The notes under the pieces were generated by a model. That model saw only the letters and a program-made list of their open reading frames with translations. It was not told where the DNA came from and ran no database searches. The position numbers were made by a program, and so were the translations under genes. Source: Magnetococcales bacterium (GTDB taxonomy: Bacteria > Pseudomonadota > Magnetococcia > Magnetococcales > DC0425bin3). Taken from it: a DNA stretch of 45,422 nt. The stretch lies in contig JADGBZ010000002.1 of assembly GCA_015231175.1 (NCBI GenBank), positions 1 through 45,422 of the forward strand. The letters run 5' to 3'. Shown piece by piece: positions 42,965 to 45,422 of this stretch. Every line of letters begins with the position of its first letter. The first letter of the stretch is position 1.

Positions 42965-43026
42965 CTGTGCCTGGATGGTGAAGGGCCCCGCAGATTTGGA
43001 TCCACGTTTCCCGTTGTCGAGGTGTT

Positions 43027-43257
43027 ATGAGCGACTCATTCACGTCCGGTCACGTTTTTCAAGCCATTCTCGGCGCGGCAGTCTATCCCGAGAACCGTAC
43101 CCGTTTGTTGGGGAAGGTCGCCGAAGGTCTGCAAAATGACCGCATGCTGGACCCGGTTTTTTTGCGGGAAGGTGTGCAAAAGGCCCTCGATGTGGGCGCC
43201 ATCACGCGGGAGGAGGTCGAAAAATATTTCAACGGGGTGATCACGGGTCACCCCTGA
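43027..43257 (+). CDS. Small protein of unknown function
   Basis: 76 residues, acidic and mainly helical in appearance, without signal peptide or membrane segment. I recognise no family. GAGGTG lies about 6 bases before the ATG, and the codon use looks like that of a real gene. It is divergent from dedA and converges with malonyl-CoA decarboxylase, the stop lying 18 bases from that gene's stop. Confidence 0.7.
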   Translation: MSDSFTSGHVFQAILGAAVYPENRTRLLGKVAEGLQNDRMLDPVFLREGVQKALDVGAITREEVEKYFNGVITGHP

Positions 43258-43275
43258 CGGGAATACGTTGGCAAG

Positions 43276-44658
43276 TCAAGACGCGCCCCAGGCACTTTTG
43301 ACCGGCCCCAGCTTTTTGGTCAATTGCCGGGAAAGGGTGACTTTGCCGTCCTCGAAAAAACGCTCATGGTTACGTTCGAGCTGCTCGGGCTTGTAAAGAT
43401 AGTTGACCATTACTCCGAAGGAGGCATCCCACCGCTCGGCTGAACTGTCACCCAGGGCGTTGATTCTTTCCAGACGAGCGCCGTTGGAGAGGTGGAACAA
43501 GGCGACCGGATCGAAGGCCAATTTGCCGCGCCGGACCTGCACCAGGTAGGCCAGAACCAGGGTTTCCAGGGCGTTCGCCAAATGGGCCCGGGCGCGTTCC
43601 GGTTCGCTTAACAGGGTGAAAAATCCCTCCAGAAGATCCCGTTTGCCGCTCTCGCGCCGAATCACGTCGGCTTGATCCTCCAGGAGGGTGCGCAGCCGTT
43701 GGGGGTTGAACGGGGCTTCTGGATCGGATCGCTTGAGGGTCTCGGCAAAGCGGGGCACAGGGGAGAAGGTGGCAAACTTTTTCAGGTTCGGCAGTTCAAC
43801 CTGCAAATCCGTGGTGACCTGTTTGATGAGAAAATTACCAAAGGAGATGCCTCGCAGGCCAAACTGGCAGTTGTTGATCGAATAAAAAATAGCGCTGTCA
43901 GCCGTGCTGGGGTCCAAAATGGCCGTGTCGGGATTGACCAACGAGTTGGCCTTGTCGGGGATGCCGCGCATCAGGGCCACTTCCACAAAAATCAGGGGCT
44001 CATCCGGCAGTGCCGGGTGGAAAAAGGCGTAGCAGCGGCGGTCCCGCTCCAGGCGTCGCCGCAAATCGTCCCATCCCTGGATGGCATGCACGGATTCGTA
44101 GTTGATCAACTTTTCCAGGATCAAGGCCGGACTGCGCCAGTCGATATGGCGCAACTCCAGAAAACCCCGATTGAACCAGGCGGTAAACAGATCCTTCAAA
44201 TCGGCATCGACCATCTCCAGGTGGGGCCGCTTGGGCAGCAGGCGCAGCAGATGTTCCCGCAGCCGCACCAACACCTGCGTGCCGCCGGGCGAAAGATTGA
44301 TGCGGCGGAACAACTCCTGGCGCGGCGAAGCCACCTCCTGCCGCAGGGCCAGAAGGGTCTTGTCGTTGGGATTTTGCCGGTAGGCATCGACCATCGCCAT
44401 GAGCCGGTTGACGTTGGGGCCATAATCGCTGTGAAGGGTCTCCAGGAAATACCCCCATCCCCGCTCGTCCAGTTTCTCCATGGCCCGGACCACTTCCCGG
44501 GCCAGAGCGGTCCCCCTGGCTTCGCCGGAGCCGGAGAGAAGATCGCGACACATCTGCTTGAGCTGCGTCATCGGCGATTCGGTCGTGTTGATGTTCAACA
44601 ACTCACGGCCACGGTCTGCAACGGAGTATATGATCTGATTCCACCACGCCTGATCCAT
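43276..44658 (-). CDS. Malonyl-CoA decarboxylase
   Basis: 460 residues. It converts malonyl-CoA to acetyl-CoA and CO2. The family motifs HPALPDEPLIFVEVALMRG, FYSINNCQFGLRGISFGNF and FATFSPVPRF are present, with the N-terminal helical domain in front. The catalytic Ser and His of the GNAT-like C-terminal domain lie in this region (the NNCQ and HLSNGARLERIN segments). The ATG at 44658 has GGGGG about 10 bases upstream; a GTG at 44688 adds ten residues. No other malonate gene is adjacent, so the role in lipid or malonate balance cannot be narrowed. Confidence 0.95.
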   Translation of the reverse strand: MDQAWWNQIIYSVADRGRELLNINTTESPMTQLKQMCRDLLSGSGEARGTALAREVVRAMEKLDERGWGYFLETLHSDYGPNVNRLMAMVDAYRQNPNDKTLLALRQEVASPRQELFRRINLSPGGTQVLVRLREHLLRLLPKRPHLEMVDADLKDLFTAWFNRGFLELRHIDWRSPALILEKLINYESVHAIQGWDDLRRRLERDRRCYAFFHPALPDEPLIFVEVALMRGIPDKANSLVNPDTAILDPSTADSAIFYSINNCQFGLRGISFGNFLIKQVTTDLQVELPNLKKFATFSPVPRFAETLKRSDPEAPFNPQRLRTLLEDQADVIRRESGKRDLLEGFFTLLSEPERARAHLANALETLVLAYLVQVRRGKLAFDPVALFHLSNGARLERINALGDSSAERWDASFGVMVNYLYKPEQLERNHERFFEDGKVTLSRQLTKKLGPVKSAWGAS

Positions 44659-45026
44659 GATATGGGCACCCCCTTCGTTAGTGGTCACGTGATCAAGATC
44701 CGGAGAGAGTCATCTCCATCGCGGCCTCACACCTGTCTCCATCCCACTGCATCCAAGCCCGGCAGGGCGTGAGGCGAGGCCAACGACCGAACGGCCCGGT
44801 TGCGTCGTCGCCGGCTTCGAGGCCAACAAAACGCCAAGCACCAGTATAGACATAATTCCCAAAAAAAGAATGTGAAATTGTCATACCCACCACACCAGAG
44901 AATCACGAAATAACCCATTGAAGAATCGCGAAAAACAAGGATAGGAAACAGACAAAGAAGAACAAAAAAAACAAAAAATGAACCAGCCGTTTCACTTTTT
45001 GCAAATCACCCGGCAACGTTCGCCGC
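44659..45026. other. A/T-richer gap beside the partial DnaC-like gene
   Basis: About 370 bases without a convincing gene; composition is visibly richer in A and T than the rest of the window around 44840-44990. Short minus-strand frames exist: 44693-44884 (63 codons, ending CRAWMQWDGDRCEAAMEM-like) and a hydrophobic one ending at 44903. They could be small phage-type genes, but I have no motif for either. CACCCGGCAACG at about 45008 recalls the front of the dispersed repeat by 12 bases only. Confidence 0.4.
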
Positions 45027-45422
45027 CTACCTGCATCGCCACGACGACCACGTAAACGGGACAACCATCCCCCCTTCCCGCAGGCGATCCATACAGCGTG
45101 GCCCCAGGCAGCGTTCAAGTCGCTCGGGATCCAGATTGGAGATGATCACGGTTGGTCGTTGTCGCCTGTAGCGCGTATCCAGCACATGGAAAAGCAACCA
45201 CCCATCCTCAGACCCGACAGCCTGGCCAACCTCGTCCAGGACCAGCAGATCCACACCGATCCACGCCTCCAGGATATTCTTAAGGCTTACCTTGGACCCT
45301 GAGCAATAGGTTGACCGGACCTCGATCACCAAATCTGTCACTGTCAGGTAGGCGGCGGAACGTCCCGCTTCGATGGCCGCCCTGATGATACAGCTCGCAA
45401 GATGGGATTTTCCGGTGCCAAG
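45027..45422 (-). CDS. DnaC/IstB-type ATPase, 5' end cut off by the window edge
   Basis: The frame is open through the last base. The visible 131 residues begin with Walker A GTGKSHLA, then Walker B as LLVLDEVGQ, sensor VIISNLD and a C-terminal RLREGG segment with ending SSWRCR. This is the pattern of helicase-loader ATPases of phages and IS21-type elements; the DEVG and dRY elements favour the DnaC replication kind. The N-terminal part is beyond base 45422. It hints at a prophage or other mobile element starting to the right. Confidence 0.85.
   Translation of the reverse strand, partial: LGTGKSHLASCIIRAAIEAGRSAAYLTVTDLVIEVRSTYCSGSKVSLKNILEAWIGVDLLVLDEVGQAVGSEDGWLLFHVLDTRYRRQRPTVIISNLDPERLERCLGPRCMDRLREGGMVVPFTWSSWRCR

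Noticed and set aside
44693-45118. Small minus-strand frames in the right-hand gap, one strongly hydrophobic
   Set aside because: Possible phage-type small genes, but there is no motif, weak ribosome sites, and one overlaps the DnaC-like gene; recorded only in the gap description.

Overview
The window is about 45 kb of moderately GC-rich, gene-dense DNA from a Gram-negative proteobacterium. It has lipoprotein signals, TolC-type outer-membrane channels, HlyD adaptors, OmpA and FecR proteins, a dksA-era-recO block and a Dsr/sulfite-type sulfur oxidation signature. The mix of sulfur-chemolithotrophy genes, c-di-GMP and chemotaxis sensors, a haemerythrin chemoreceptor and type I-like export loci recalls Magnetococcales and related early-branching alphaproteobacteria. 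That placement is inferred from gene content and protein style; no rRNA or marker tree is available. I saw no rRNA, tRNA or CRISPR array.

Layout. 0-4 kb: a DsrP-like quinol-interacting membrane subunit whose 5' end abuts a dispersed repeat, a single-domain response regulator, an HtrA protease and a Nudix hydrolase. 4-11.3 kb (minus strand): an export locus made of a single-chain double ABC transporter, an HlyD adaptor and a regulator with an N-terminal LuxR domain, a cyclase-like domain and a STAND-type ATPase. 11.7-16 kb (minus): FecR, OmpA lipoprotein and a CHASE2-GAF-HD-GYP protein in one operon. 16.2-23.8 kb (plus, divergent from the previous operon): TolC-like lipoprotein, short HlyD, GAF-like/HlyD, PqqD-like/M50 protease/HlyD fusion and a secreted protein of unknown family. 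This is the strongest candidate for an undescribed system. It is an envelope-spanning assembly with three adaptor modules and a membrane protease but no recognisable energy-coupling pump of its own.

24-37 kb: MORN-repeat lipoprotein, alpha/beta hydrolase, EamA transporter, FHA protein, beta-carbonic anhydrase, a small PH-like membrane protein, a dihaem cytochrome c with a TAT-exported SoxC/SorA-type sulfite dehydrogenase, a Cache-HAMP-MCP-haemerythrin receptor, a membrane ankyrin protein and a TMTC-like GT-C/TPR protein. 37-45 kb: Trm112-like, recO, era and dksA (tightly overlapping, with a good sigma70 promoter), a GlcD-like FAD oxidase, a four-BON-domain lipoprotein, DedA, a small orphan, malonyl-CoA decarboxylase, and at the edge a truncated DnaC/IstB-type ATPase that may mark a mobile element.

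The window also holds at least six copies, plus one fragment, of a roughly 95-150 bp hairpin-rich dispersed repeat (positions about 1, 3417, 11541, 23839, 27427, 27523, 34334). Its central hairpin keeps complementary arms although the arm sequence and loop change between copies. Most copies follow a gene's 3' end in the same orientation, which suggests a structured RNA or 3'-end element or a non-autonomous mobile element.
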